Made by a program: the position numbers and the translations under genes
Source of the DNA: Phycisphaerales bacterium
GTDB lineage: Bacteria > Planctomycetota > Phycisphaerae > Phycisphaerales > UBA1924
DNA length: 64,000 nt
Reading direction: 5' to 3'
Assembly: GCA_040221175.1 (NCBI GenBank)
Contig: JAVJVK010000013.1
Location: forward strand, 306,144 to 370,143
Shown: one piece after another, positions 46,404 to 54,655 of the stretch
Layout of the letters: every line of letters starts with the position of its first letter
Numbering within the stretch: position 1 is the stretch's first letter
The notes under the pieces: generated by a model
Database searches by the model: none
The model's input: only the letters and a program-made list of their open reading frames with translations
What the model was told of the DNA's origin: nothing

Positions 46404-48200
46404 CTAGCGGTCGCTTTCGAACGACACCGTGTGCCAGCCGGGAGCGACGTCGCGAAGGATGGTCTTCGTCCCGGCCCGGTTCGGCCAGCTGATCTCGACG
46501 TGGCTCACGCCCTCGGGGCCGGCGGGCAGGTGCACGGCGATCGTGCCCTGCTTGCCCTGGTGTCCGCCCGGGCCCACCACCTGCCTCGTGAGCATCTTCG
46601 GCTTGCCGTCAAGTTCGACCGTGGCCCGTACGACGGCGCCAATCGCGTCACGATTCACGCCCGATTCCGGCCCGCCCACCAGCCGCAGGACGACCGCCGT
46701 TCGGCCGAGTGAGTCAGCCGCGCGATTCTCGAACAGGCGAACGCGCGGCGATCGCCCGGCTCGCTGGGCGGCGCCAAGCCTGTTGAAGCCTTGGCCGACC
46801 AGGATGTCGAGATCGCCATCGCCATCAAAGTCCAACAGCGCCGGCTGCCCGGCGCCGATGTGATCGATACCGATCCAACTGGTCACGTCGATCAGCGAGC
46901 CGTCGTCCTGCTGCCGCCAGATGCGGAGGCGCTGATTGTCGGGGTAGTCGCTCGAGCACACCAGGACGTCGAGCCGGCCGTCCAGATCGAAGTCGGCAAG
47001 TGCGCCATAGATATCGCCCTGGTTCCAACTCTGCACGCTCGGATCCGAGGGCGATCGATCAAGCGACAACGACTCGTCGGTAACGAACATGGGACCCGCC
47101 ACGCCATCGCGCCGGAGGAGCACGCGCGTCGGATCGCTGCTCTCGCCCGCCCAGCCGTGCGTAATCTCGGCCAGGAGCACGTCGAACGCTCCGTCGCCGT
47201 CGACGTCTCCGATCGAAGCGTCGAACGTATTGCCGTTCGCCCGAAATGGCGGCTCATCATCGCGATCGAACCGCGGATCGGCCTTGGCGCGTTCCTTCAA
47301 CCAGTCCGGGTGACGCCCGTGGCGGATGGCGTCGCCGTCGAGCTTCACCCGTGGCGCGACGTCACGCCATGCGTCGTCGTCATCGAGCATCCATAGTCGA
47401 TTCCAGCGCCGACCATAATTCAGTTCCAGGATCTGAGGATGATTGCCCGGAGCGCCGTCCCCCAAGACATGGGCGACGAGCACGCCGTACGTCGGTCGCC
47501 CGCCCGCGTCTGTTTCAGGGTCGAACGCCACGCCATCGACTGGCAGAGGCATCCGCTCGAAGGACCCGTCAGCCCGCTGAAGCAGGACGTCGTTCGCGTA
47601 GCCCTCGTAGCCCGCTCCATAATTCGTGTACCACTGGCCCAGCACGATGTCGAGTCGGCCATCGACGTTTACGTCGCCCAAGGCCATCGACGCCGTCGTA
47701 CCGGCGGTCGCCTCTGGGATCTCCGTGAACGAACCAATCGGCTGGCCGAACGTCCCGTCACCGTTGCCTCGCAGCCATGCGAGTGCTCCGGGTGTCCCTT
47801 CTTCGGGCGGGGTGAACTGCTCGTTGTTGACGTCCAGCGAACGCGCGATGATGGCGTCGCGGCGCCCGTCATTGTCCAGGTCCGCAAAGACGATGATGTC
47901 GCCGCGCCGATGCACCGGCAAGCCGCTTGCCAGAACCTCCTGGAACACGCGCCCGCCATCGTCGCCCGCAACGTTCAGGAACACGCGCTGGCGGTCGATC
48001 ACCACGTCGTCAAACCCATCGCCGTTCAGGTCCGTAGCGCACACGTGGGCGGCGCTGATCGGTCCCTCGGCGTCTTCCAGGCCGACGCGTGCAGTCGCAT
48101 CCGTGAACCGAAGCTGGCCGTGGGCGGGCACACAGGCGGCGATCGACGCCGCCAGGCCCGCGACAAGTCTCAGGCAGGGATCATCCAGTCTGGTGAGCAT
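46404..48200 (-). CDS. Secreted FG-GAP/VCBS-repeat protein with ASPIC/UnbV domain
   Basis: This 598-residue exported protein has a signal peptide (LRLVAGLAASIAACVPAHG). Seven or so FG-GAP/VCBS repeats carry calcium-type loops: DLNGDGFDDVVI, DLDNDGRRDAIIA, DVNVDGRLDIVLG, DVDGDGAFDVLLA, DFDLDGRLDVLVC and DFDGDGDLDILVG, consistent with a beta-propeller. The C-terminus (about residues 500-598: NRDAIGAVVRATVELDGK, GGHQGKQGTIAVHLP, VSHVEISWPNRAG) is an ASPIC/UnbV domain, as in CRTAC/UnbV proteins. Such proteins are abundant in planctomycetes; their substrates are mostly unknown. It starts 21 bp after the stop of the upstream prepilin-like gene on the same strand, so the two are probably co-transcribed. 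Four calcium-type aspartates are intact in most repeats. Confidence 0.87.
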   Translation of the reverse strand: MLTRLDDPCLRLVAGLAASIAACVPAHGQLRFTDATARVGLEDAEGPISAAHVCATDLNGDGFDDVVIDRQRVFLNVAGDDGGRVFQEVLASGLPVHRRGDIIVFADLDNDGRRDAIIARSLDVNNEQFTPPEEGTPGALAWLRGNGDGTFGQPIGSFTEIPEATAGTTASMALGDVNVDGRLDIVLGQWYTNYGAGYEGYANDVLLQRADGSFERMPLPVDGVAFDPETDAGGRPTYGVLVAHVLGDGAPGNHPQILELNYGRRWNRLWMLDDDDAWRDVAPRVKLDGDAIRHGRHPDWLKERAKADPRFDRDDEPPFRANGNTFDASIGDVDGDGAFDVLLAEITHGWAGESSDPTRVLLRRDGVAGPMFVTDESLSLDRSPSDPSVQSWNQGDIYGALADFDLDGRLDVLVCSSDYPDNQRLRIWRQQDDGSLIDVTSWIGIDHIGAGQPALLDFDGDGDLDILVGQGFNRLGAAQRAGRSPRVRLFENRAADSLGRTAVVLRLVGGPESGVNRDAIGAVVRATVELDGKPKMLTRQVVGPGGHQGKQGTIAVHLPAGPEGVSHVEISWPNRAGTKTILRDVAPGWHTVSFESDR

Positions 48201-48221
48201 GCGGCATGATACCGCGTCGAA

Positions 48222-49043
48222 TCAGCTGTCGGGCGAGTTGATCCAGCCGTAGCTCTGCCCGCGATCGGTGATCTTCCACCAGTCGGCGTTGCCGTTGTTC
48301 ACGCGTGCGTAAATGCAGTTGGCGGTGAAGTCTTCGCGCTCTTCGACCTTCTCGCCTCGCGGGCCCTTCTCAAACTTGGCGATCTCCACCACGCCGTCGG
48401 CATACAGGATGTGTCCGCCCTTGTCGTGTCGATCAGTGATCTGGTCCAGGTTGCCCCAGTAGCCCTCGGTGAACTGCTGATTATAAAACCAGACGCTCTC
48501 TTCGATGTACACCGGCACGGCCCGCATGGCCGTCAGGCGCGTTTCGGCTGCGCTCGAGGTCATGCGGACGGGCTTGCTCGCACGCACGTCGATGAGCCGC
48601 GCAACCTGAACCTCCTGGCCCAGCCGGTAGCCCTGCACTTCGTCGAACATGGTGTAGTCGAAGTTGAGATCGGTGAACGAGCCGTACAGCGTTCCGCTGG
48701 AGCGTCCGTCGCCCGACCGCCGCTTGTTCTTGGGGCAGCCGCAGATCTCGTGAGCGTCTTCCACGTAGTCAAAGATCACGCCGGGGTCCGATCGATCGAT
48801 CAGGCCTCGCGCATCACGCCCGAAGGCCCAATCCTCGGCCGGCCAGAGTTGCTCCTTGTAGTCGGTGGCATACACGGTCATCGCCACGCCCATCTGCCGA
48901 AGGTTCTGCGCACAGATCGTCGTGTGCGCGACGTCCCGGGCGCCAGCCAGGCTGGGGATCAGGATGCCGATCAGGATCGCGATGATGGCGATCACCACCA
49001 GCAACTCGATCAGCGTGAAGGCGCGATAACGATGATGGTTCAT
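48222..49043 (-). CDS. Prepilin-type N-methylation protein (pseudopilin-like)
   Basis: From the ATG at 49043 the protein has 273 residues and begins [19 protein letters not shown], a classic prepilin signal: short basic leader, cleavage before Phe, Glu at +5 and a 20-residue hydrophobic helix. The residue before the cleavage site is Ala instead of the usual Gly, a variant common in planctomycetes. After the helix come [25 protein letters not shown] and a long soluble domain with the [18 protein letters not shown] end seen in planctomycete major-prepilin-like proteins. The frame is open 41 codons upstream without a good start. Such proteins are made in many copies and processed by a PilD-type peptidase, probably as pseudopilins of a type II secretion-like system; the exact system is unknown. 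Confidence 0.85.
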   Translation of the reverse strand: MNHHRYRAFTLIELLVVIAIIAILIGILIPSLAGARDVAHTTICAQNLRQMGVAMTVYATDYKEQLWPAEDWAFGRDARGLIDRSDPGVIFDYVEDAHEICGCPKNKRRSGDGRSSGTLYGSFTDLNFDYTMFDEVQGYRLGQEVQVARLIDVRASKPVRMTSSAAETRLTAMRAVPVYIEESVWFYNQQFTEGYWGNLDQITDRHDKGGHILYADGVVEIAKFEKGPRGEKVEEREDFTANCIYARVNNGNADWWKITDRGQSYGWINSPDS

Positions 49044-49386
49044 GGGGGTCACCCCGGCAGTATAACCTCGATGCCGGTTCCAGCGAACCTCATTTTTTAC
49101 GGCAATCGTCCGTTCGTTCCATACCCAATCGTGGATCGGACTCGGTCCTCCGAGCAGCGCGGGCATCCGAGGTTTGGCGATGAGGACAGATTCTCATGAA
49201 TCCCAGGCCATACGTGCAGGGATAGGAAATCGAACTCGTTCGGAACCAAGCGATCCGGACCTTGTCCCGTCCGAGAATTGCCCTTGCCATGTTCAGTCGG
49301 TGCGATCCAACCAAGTGGCCGGCGAAGGCTTCCTTCGTCTGGCGGCGATGGGCGGTCCATTCGATGCTGGTAGGAGAGGAGCCGCC
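49044..49386. other. Divergent intergenic region between two prepilin-like genes
   Basis: These 343 bp separate two prepilin-like genes transcribed away from each other, so both promoters should be here. Open frames through it are not protein-like. The plus-strand gene has a clear AGGAGAGGAG Shine-Dalgarno sequence ending at 49381. I could not assign convincing -35/-10 pairs or operators. Confidence 0.5.
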
Positions 49387-49884
49387 ATGCCCGTGAGCCG
49401 ACCCAAGTCCGGGAATCTTCGTTGTCGAGCGTTTACGCTCGTGGAGATCCTCATCGTCGTGGTCATCCTCGGCATCCTCGCGGCGATCGTGATGCCACAG
49501 GCGGCCAATGCCATGGGCAACACCCAGCAGACGGCCTTCGTGCGAGAGATCCAACTCTTTACCGATGCCGCCGTCATCCATCGCTCCCGGACGGGCACGT
49601 GGATCGGCGACGGGGGCTCGGGCACCATCCCTGCCGGATTCGAGGACTTCATCGATCCGCAATCCTGGGAGAATGGCACCCCGATCGGCGGCTCGTGGGA
49701 CAGCGAGGCACGCCCGGACTACGACATCACGCTGGGCATCGGCGTCCACTTCCAGGATGCGGCGACCCGGAAGGACGCCGCCTACATGACCGAGGTCGAC
49801 GCACTCTTCGACGATGGAGACCTGACCACGGGCGGCTTCCAACAGTTCGCGGCCGATCGCTTCTACTTCATCGTGGAATTCTGA
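49387..49884 (+). CDS. Type II secretion pseudopilin-like protein (GspG/GspH-like)
   Basis: From the ATG at 49387 (SD AGGAGAGGAG) the protein has 165 residues. RAFTLVEILIVVVILGILAAIVMPQ is the prepilin signal and helix; again Ala precedes the cleaved Phe, and Glu +5 is present. The VVILGILAAIVMPQ wording is that of GspG/major pseudopilins, and the first helical turn is followed by MGNTQQTAFVREIQLFTDAAVIHRSRTGTW, as in GspG. The rest is acidic (DNA/Asp-rich loops, EVDALFDDGDLTTGG) and ends in FYFIVEF. The frame extends upstream to 49174, but that part has no signal and is not protein-like. The 232 bp that follow hold no recognisable feature. Confidence 0.85.
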   Translation: MPVSRPKSGNLRCRAFTLVEILIVVVILGILAAIVMPQAANAMGNTQQTAFVREIQLFTDAAVIHRSRTGTWIGDGGSGTIPAGFEDFIDPQSWENGTPIGGSWDSEARPDYDITLGIGVHFQDAATRKDAAYMTEVDALFDDGDLTTGGFQQFAADRFYFIVEF

Positions 49885-50116
49885 GTGCGCGCACGGGAGC
49901 GACCGACCGATGCTGACGCACCGGCCGGCCGCCCCGCTCTCCCTCGGATCCGAGATGCGGCCCCTCGCGGCCAGATGATGATCCAAGGCGGCGGCAGCCA
50001 CGCGCCCCGTTGTTGCGCCGGGTGCGTGGTGCCTCCCTCCCTCCACGCATCAGAGCGTCGAGCGGCAGCGTCGCTCACGCGACAAGTGCAAAAAAAGTGT
50101 CGATCAGGGAGAGTTC

Positions 50117-51514
50117 TTACCAGACCGTCACGGCGGCCTTCTGGAACGGGTAGATCGAACCCAGGCCCAGGATGCCCGTGAGCTCGTCAAGCGCCCAGCG
50201 GCACTCCTCGAGCAGAGCCGGATCGGCAAGATCGGCCGGCGCCAGCGTCTCGCGGTAGTGTCGCTCGATCCACCCTTCGAGCTTCTGGCCCAACTCCTCG
50301 GTCAGCAGAACGCCGCGATTCATTGCCTGAAGATCGGCCGGCCCCAGTGCAACTCGCAGCCTCAGGCACGCCGGACCACCACCATTCTGCATGCTCTCGC
50401 GGACGTCGACGTAATGCACTGCACCGATCGGGTTCGACGCGTCGGCAACGATCCGATCGATCGCCGAGACCACGCGGGGCTCATCTCGGCAGTCGGTGGG
50501 GGCGACCAGCGCCATTGAGCCATCTGGAAGGGTGACCAACTGGCTGTTGAACAGGTATCGCCGTACGGCCAGTTCGATCGGCACCTCATCGGCGCTCACC
50601 TCGACGATCACCGGCTCGAAGCCCAAGCCCTGGCACGCACGCTGGATGTCGTCATACGTCGCAAGGCGGTCGGCGAACGCCAACTCGTGCGCGAGCAGCA
50701 CCGGCCCGTTTCCGACAGCAATCACATCGTTGTGGAACACGCCGGCGTCGATCGCCTGCGGGTGCTGGCGGGAGTACACCACCCGAGCCACGTCCAGGCC
50801 GTGCAGCCTCGAGATTGCCTGGCACGCTTCGAGCGTCTGCCGGGCGGGAAAGCGTTGGGGCAGACCATCGGCGCCTTCTCCCTCGCCCCACCGGCCGTAG
50901 ACGAACATCTCGACGCCCACATCGCCATGCGTCCGCGCAAGCCGCGTGTGATTGGCAGCGCCTTCGTCGGCAAAGTCCGGCGTTGGCGGCAGGGCCGGAT
51001 GGACGGCAAAGCGATTCTCGTCCGCGAAGATGGCGCGCAGCGTCCGGGTGGTCTGCTCGGCTTCGATCGAACGATGCGCATTGGTCACCAGGTTGGCGGT
51101 GGTCAGGTGCACGCGGCCGTCGGCTGTGTCGGCCGCGGGCGACACGGTGGCCGCGTTGGCCGCCCACATGCTGCTGGAACTGCTGGCCGATGCGAGCAGC
51201 CGCGGCGCGTCCTTGGCCGCGGCCGCGATCACCTCGGCCGGCCCCTCACCCTGGATGCCGATCGCCCGGAGGAAGGCAATGTCGGGCCTGACCTGTGGCG
51301 GCAGGATCCCTTGCGTCAGCCCGAGCGACCGGAGCGTCCGCATCTTCTCCAGCCCCTGGAGGGCTGCACGCTTGGGGTGGGCGGCCACGCCCGCGTGCTC
51401 GGCGCTCAGCAGGTTGCCGTGGGCCAGGCCCGCGTAGTTGTGCGTCGGACCGACGAGGCTATCGAAGTTTGCCTCCACCGTGGCGGTGGCCGGTTGAGCG
51501 GGATTGGTGGGCAT
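50117..51514 (-). CDS. astB: N-succinylarginine dihydrolase
   Basis: AstB converts N2-succinylarginine to N2-succinylornithine, two ammonia and CO2 in the arginine succinyltransferase pathway. The 465-residue protein is near the usual 445. Clear family segments are ANFDSLVGPTHNYAGLAHGN at the N-terminus, SSSMWAANAATVSPAADTADGRVH, ENRFAVHPALPPTPDFADEG, GVFHNDVIAVGNGPVLLAHE, and MQNGGGPACLRLRVAL containing the expected catalytic Cys383. The conserved Glu/His of the amidinotransferase-fold triad are in the ENRF-VHP and VFHND segments. None of astA, astC, astD or astE is beside it, so either the rest of the pathway is elsewhere or the enzyme works in another context. It is divergent from the tRNA-Glu gene. 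Confidence 0.93.
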   Translation of the reverse strand: MPTNPAQPATATVEANFDSLVGPTHNYAGLAHGNLLSAEHAGVAAHPKRAALQGLEKMRTLRSLGLTQGILPPQVRPDIAFLRAIGIQGEGPAEVIAAAAKDAPRLLASASSSSSMWAANAATVSPAADTADGRVHLTTANLVTNAHRSIEAEQTTRTLRAIFADENRFAVHPALPPTPDFADEGAANHTRLARTHGDVGVEMFVYGRWGEGEGADGLPQRFPARQTLEACQAISRLHGLDVARVVYSRQHPQAIDAGVFHNDVIAVGNGPVLLAHELAFADRLATYDDIQRACQGLGFEPVIVEVSADEVPIELAVRRYLFNSQLVTLPDGSMALVAPTDCRDEPRVVSAIDRIVADASNPIGAVHYVDVRESMQNGGGPACLRLRVALGPADLQAMNRGVLLTEELGQKLEGWIERHYRETLAPADLADPALLEECRWALDELTGILGLGSIYPFQKAAVTVW

Positions 51515-51546
51515 CGGCGATTGTTGGGGGTTGTGGCGTACAACGC

Positions 51547-51575
51547 TTGGCCGGCGGGCACTTTCGACCTATCCT
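51547..51575 (+). promoter_or_regulatory. Sigma-70-like promoter of the tRNA-Glu gene
   Basis: TTGGCC (51547-51552) and TATCCT (51570-51575) are separated by 17 bp, and the tRNA begins 17 bp after the -10 box, leaving a short leader. The spacing and position fit a housekeeping promoter. Confidence 0.5.
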
Positions 51576-51591
51576 CAGCCTCTTCCACGGC

Positions 51592-51664
51592 GGCCCCATC
51601 GTCTAGTGGTTTAGGACACCGCCCTTTCACGGCGGCGACCCGGGTTCGAATCCCGGTGGGGTCA
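51592..51664 (+). tRNA. tRNA-Glu (anticodon TTC)
   Basis: The 73-base cloverleaf has a 7-bp acceptor stem (GGCCCCA with TGGGGTC, one G-U pair), D arm GTCTAGTGGTTTAGGAC, anticodon stem CCGCC/GGCGG with loop CTTTCAC (anticodon TTC at 51626-51628), and T arm CGGGTTCGAATCCCG. The discriminator is A and CCA is not encoded (ATT follows). It reads GAA/GAG codons. Confidence 0.97.
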
Positions 51665-51851
51665 TTCCCTAATATCGTTCAGTGTGGTCAGAGGCCTCCT
51701 TCGCCGCTTCCCGCCGCGGCAGAATGAGGCCCGATTCACCATTGCGTCACCGAAGGTTCAGTGGCATCAGCGAAGCTCTCTGATAGACCATCGCCCGTGG
51801 ACGCGAGCCCGTGTGGGGCTCCTCTCGGGCGAGACCAAGGAGAGCCACACC

Positions 51852-53087
51852 ATGACCTTCAGGAACACTCGAAACACCGCGCTGATCACGGCCGCCGCTG
51901 CCGGCCTTGCCCTGTCCATCACCGGTCTGGCCACCGTCCAGGCCCAGGACTCCAACCGGGGCTACCAACAGGCCGACCGAGAGCAGCAGCAGGATCGCAC
52001 CTACGTCTTCCAGTCGGCCGAGAAGATTCTCGGCGAGCCGCTCACGAATCGTCAGGGCGACGAACTTGCCACGATCGAAGACATGATCGTGGATCGAGGC
52101 ACGGGCCGCATCGAGGCCGTCGTCATCCGAGAGGGTGGCTTCCTGGGCTTCGGCGGCACGCACGTCTCGGTACCGTTCGAAGCCTTCTTCGTTGATGCCA
52201 CGAACATGAACCTGTCCCTGAACGCGAGCGAAGACATGCTCGAGGGCGAGGACAAGGTGCTGCCCAAGGGCTGGCACCGCCTCGAAGACGGATGGGAGCG
52301 CAACCTCAGCACGCTGGCAGAGTCCCAGCGCGTGCTCCGCCAGAAGCTGCCCGCCGCCGATGCCGACGCCGAGACAAAGACCATGTCGGGCACCATCGAG
52401 AAGGTCGACCGCGTCGACCTGGGCGAGGGCCGGCATTGGATGCGGGTTCGCATCGGCGATGGAAGCGGCCAGCAGGGAAACCAGGGCCGCGACGGCAATC
52501 AGGCCCAGGAGACCGGGAACTGGGTGGTGCTCGGCCCGGCTTGGTACACCACCGGCGGCAAGGGCGCGCCCGTGCGCGGCCAGCGGATCGAGGTGGAGGC
52601 CTTCCAGGGCTATGACGGCAAGATGTTCGCCAAGACAGCCACCCTCGACGGCGAGCAGGTGACCTACCGCAACGACAAGCTCGAGCCGGCATGGACCAAC
52701 CGCATGATGCGCTCCGACAGCGAGCGGAGCCCCGGACCCATGGTCCTGATCTCGGACGTCATCGATGAGAACGTGATCTGGGGACGCTCCGACGACGAGG
52801 TCGGCGAAGTTTCCGACGCATACCTCGAGTTGACGACCGGTCACGTGGCCGTGCTGGCCATCGAGACCGACGGCGACTGGTGGGGCCAGGACGTGGGCCC
52901 GCGGGCCATCCCCTTTGGCATCGCCCGCGTCGGCGAGGACGCCATCACCCTGGACGCTTCCCGAGAGATGCTGGGCGGCGCTCAGGTCCTGCCCGAAGAT
53001 CCGGCGAAGCTGCGCGAGGGATCGAACCGCGAGCGGATGTTCGTCGTCTTTGAGGTGGAGCCCCCGGTGTACTCGGCCCGCCGCTGA
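51852..53087 (+). CDS. Exported protein with two PRC-barrel domains
   Basis: The 411-residue protein has a signal peptide (TALITAAAAGLALSITGLATVQAQ) and an excellent AAGGAGAG Shine-Dalgarno sequence at 51837-51844. After a Gln/Arg-rich stretch comes a PRC-barrel domain at about residues 55-120 (LGEPLTNRQGDELATIEDMIVD, RIEAVVIREGGFLGFGGTHVSVP). Residues about 175-275 hold an OB-like segment (TMSGTIEKVDRV, NWVVLGPAWYTTGGKGAPVRG). A second PRC-barrel sits at about 290-380 (IWGRSDDEVGEVSDAYLELT, VAVLAIETDGDWW, IPFGIARVGEDAITLDA). PRC-barrels bind RNA or protein partners or act in photosynthetic and ribosomal complexes; exported versions have no settled role. It is a single-gene unit. Confidence 0.85.
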   Translation: MTFRNTRNTALITAAAAGLALSITGLATVQAQDSNRGYQQADREQQQDRTYVFQSAEKILGEPLTNRQGDELATIEDMIVDRGTGRIEAVVIREGGFLGFGGTHVSVPFEAFFVDATNMNLSLNASEDMLEGEDKVLPKGWHRLEDGWERNLSTLAESQRVLRQKLPAADADAETKTMSGTIEKVDRVDLGEGRHWMRVRIGDGSGQQGNQGRDGNQAQETGNWVVLGPAWYTTGGKGAPVRGQRIEVEAFQGYDGKMFAKTATLDGEQVTYRNDKLEPAWTNRMMRSDSERSPGPMVLISDVIDENVIWGRSDDEVGEVSDAYLELTTGHVAVLAIETDGDWWGQDVGPRAIPFGIARVGEDAITLDASREMLGGAQVLPEDPAKLREGSNRERMFVVFEVEPPVYSARR

Positions 53088-53257
53088 TTCGAGACGCCCG
53101 CAAGCCCTGTCGCTTGCGCCACTTGAAGGGGGCCGGGCCCGAGAACGAGGGTTTCGGCCCCTTTGTTTGCGCATTGCGGAGAGAAGATGCCGGGGCCGAC
53201 GATACAATGGGAACGCGGGCGGGATGGCCGTCGCCCGCGGAGGACGCCAGGGCGACC

Positions 53258-54655
53258 ATGAGCGATTGGATCGACGCCGAGGCCCACGTTGAACGGGCCC
53301 ACGATCTCTACGAAGCCGGCCGATGGGCTGAGGCTGCCGCTGCGCTCCGCGAAGCCATCGCCCTGAATCCGTACCAGCCCGACTGGCTGTTCAACCTCGG
53401 GGTGGCGCTTGAGGCCGACGGCCGCTACGACGAGGCCGCCTCGGCCTTCGGCGAGAGCTACCAACTCCGCTCGGGAGACTTCAACGCCGCCATGGCCGCC
53501 GGGGTGAACCTGGTGCGGGCCGGCAAGGTCCGCCAGGCCCTTGCCTGGTTCGACAAGGCCGAGTCCGCCGAGCCGGGCGAGACGTACCCCGCCATCGCGC
53601 GCATCGAAGCGCACGCCGAACTGGGTGATCACGACGAGGCCGAACTGGCCTTTTACATGCTCCAGCAGCGCAAGCCGGATTGCGCCGAGGCGTATTCGGC
53701 CATCGCGGCGAGCTTGCTTGCCCGAGGGCTGCATGATCGCGCGGTCTGGTGCTTGCGCGAGGCCGCACGCCTCGATCCCGAACTGCCTGGCGTCCAGGCG
53801 AAGCTGGCCGAGGCCTATTGGCAGACGGGTCGCCACGAGCGTGCCCGCCAGTTGTTCCTCATCGAGCTGCGGGAGGATCCCGGCGACGTAGGGGTCTTGA
53901 TGAACCTCGGGCGGCTCCTGGTCGAAATGCGACGCCTGGACGAGGCCCGTGAGAAGTTCGGTCGCGTGCTCGAACTCGAGCCCGACCACGCCGAGGCGCA
54001 CGCGGAACTGGGCTTCCTCCACGAGAAGCGTGGTGAGCCCGCCAAGGCGGTGGTGCACCTTGATGTCGCCCGCCGGCTCGAACCAGACAACGGCCGCGTC
54101 ACGCGCCGGCTGGCGCGGCTGCTCCTGGCGTCGGCCAAGACCGAAGATCGCCAGCGCACCATCGAGTTGCTCGAAGCCGAGGTCGAGCGCTTGCGTCGTG
54201 CGGCCGAGGTCCAGGGCGATGACGAGTCTCAGGCAGACGGCGCCGCTCTTGCCGAATTGGGCGAACTGCTCATCGACGCCGGCGGCCAGGCGCAGGCCAT
54301 CCGCGTGCTGAGCCGGGCGGTTCGCATGCGTCCCAGTGATGCCCGCCTGTGGCACTGGCTCGGGTTGGCCCACTTCCACGCCGGCGACCGGGCATCAGGC
54401 ATCGACGCCACCCGAGAGGCCGTGCGCCTCGACCCGCGCTTCGTGCCGGCGATGCACAACATCGCGCTGGCATTGCTGCGAGAAGGCCAGTGGTCGCGTG
54501 CCCGCTACTGGATCCGCCAAGGCCTTTCGATCGAGCCCGAAGACGCCTCGCTGCGTCGCCTAGACGTGCAACTGAAGCTGCATCGCCTGGGCTGGAGCTT
54601 GCACTGGCTCGCGTCGGTCTGGCTGCTGCGGCGCCGGCCTGCACCGCGAGCCTGA
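53258..54655 (+). CDS. TPR repeat protein
   Basis: The 465-residue protein is built of about ten tetratricopeptide repeats, each with the W/L-G-A-Y-A-P spacing: for example RAHDLYEAGRWAEAAAALREA, NLGVALEADGRYDEAASAFG, NLVRAGKVRQALAWFDKAE, KLAEAYWQTGRHERARQLF, NLGRLLVEMRRLDEAREKFG and HWLGLAHFHAGDRASGIDAT. There is no signal peptide. A short hydrophobic C-terminal helix (WSLHWLASVWLLRR) could touch the membrane. The frame is open back to 53114 and an ATG at 53207 also exists; 53258 starts the first repeat cleanly. TPR proteins scaffold protein complexes; partners here are unknown. The stop abuts the stop of the convergent desulfurase gene with no gap. Confidence 0.85.
   Translation: MSDWIDAEAHVERAHDLYEAGRWAEAAAALREAIALNPYQPDWLFNLGVALEADGRYDEAASAFGESYQLRSGDFNAAMAAGVNLVRAGKVRQALAWFDKAESAEPGETYPAIARIEAHAELGDHDEAELAFYMLQQRKPDCAEAYSAIAASLLARGLHDRAVWCLREAARLDPELPGVQAKLAEAYWQTGRHERARQLFLIELREDPGDVGVLMNLGRLLVEMRRLDEAREKFGRVLELEPDHAEAHAELGFLHEKRGEPAKAVVHLDVARRLEPDNGRVTRRLARLLLASAKTEDRQRTIELLEAEVERLRRAAEVQGDDESQADGAALAELGELLIDAGGQAQAIRVLSRAVRMRPSDARLWHWLGLAHFHAGDRASGIDATREAVRLDPRFVPAMHNIALALLREGQWSRARYWIRQGLSIEPEDASLRRLDVQLKLHRLGWSLHWLASVWLLRRRPAPRA

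Noticed and set aside
49885..50116. Terminator for astB near the AAAAAAA run at about 50089
   Set aside because: The small GTCGC/GCGAC stem lies on the wrong side of the T-tract in the astB direction, and nothing pairs before it.
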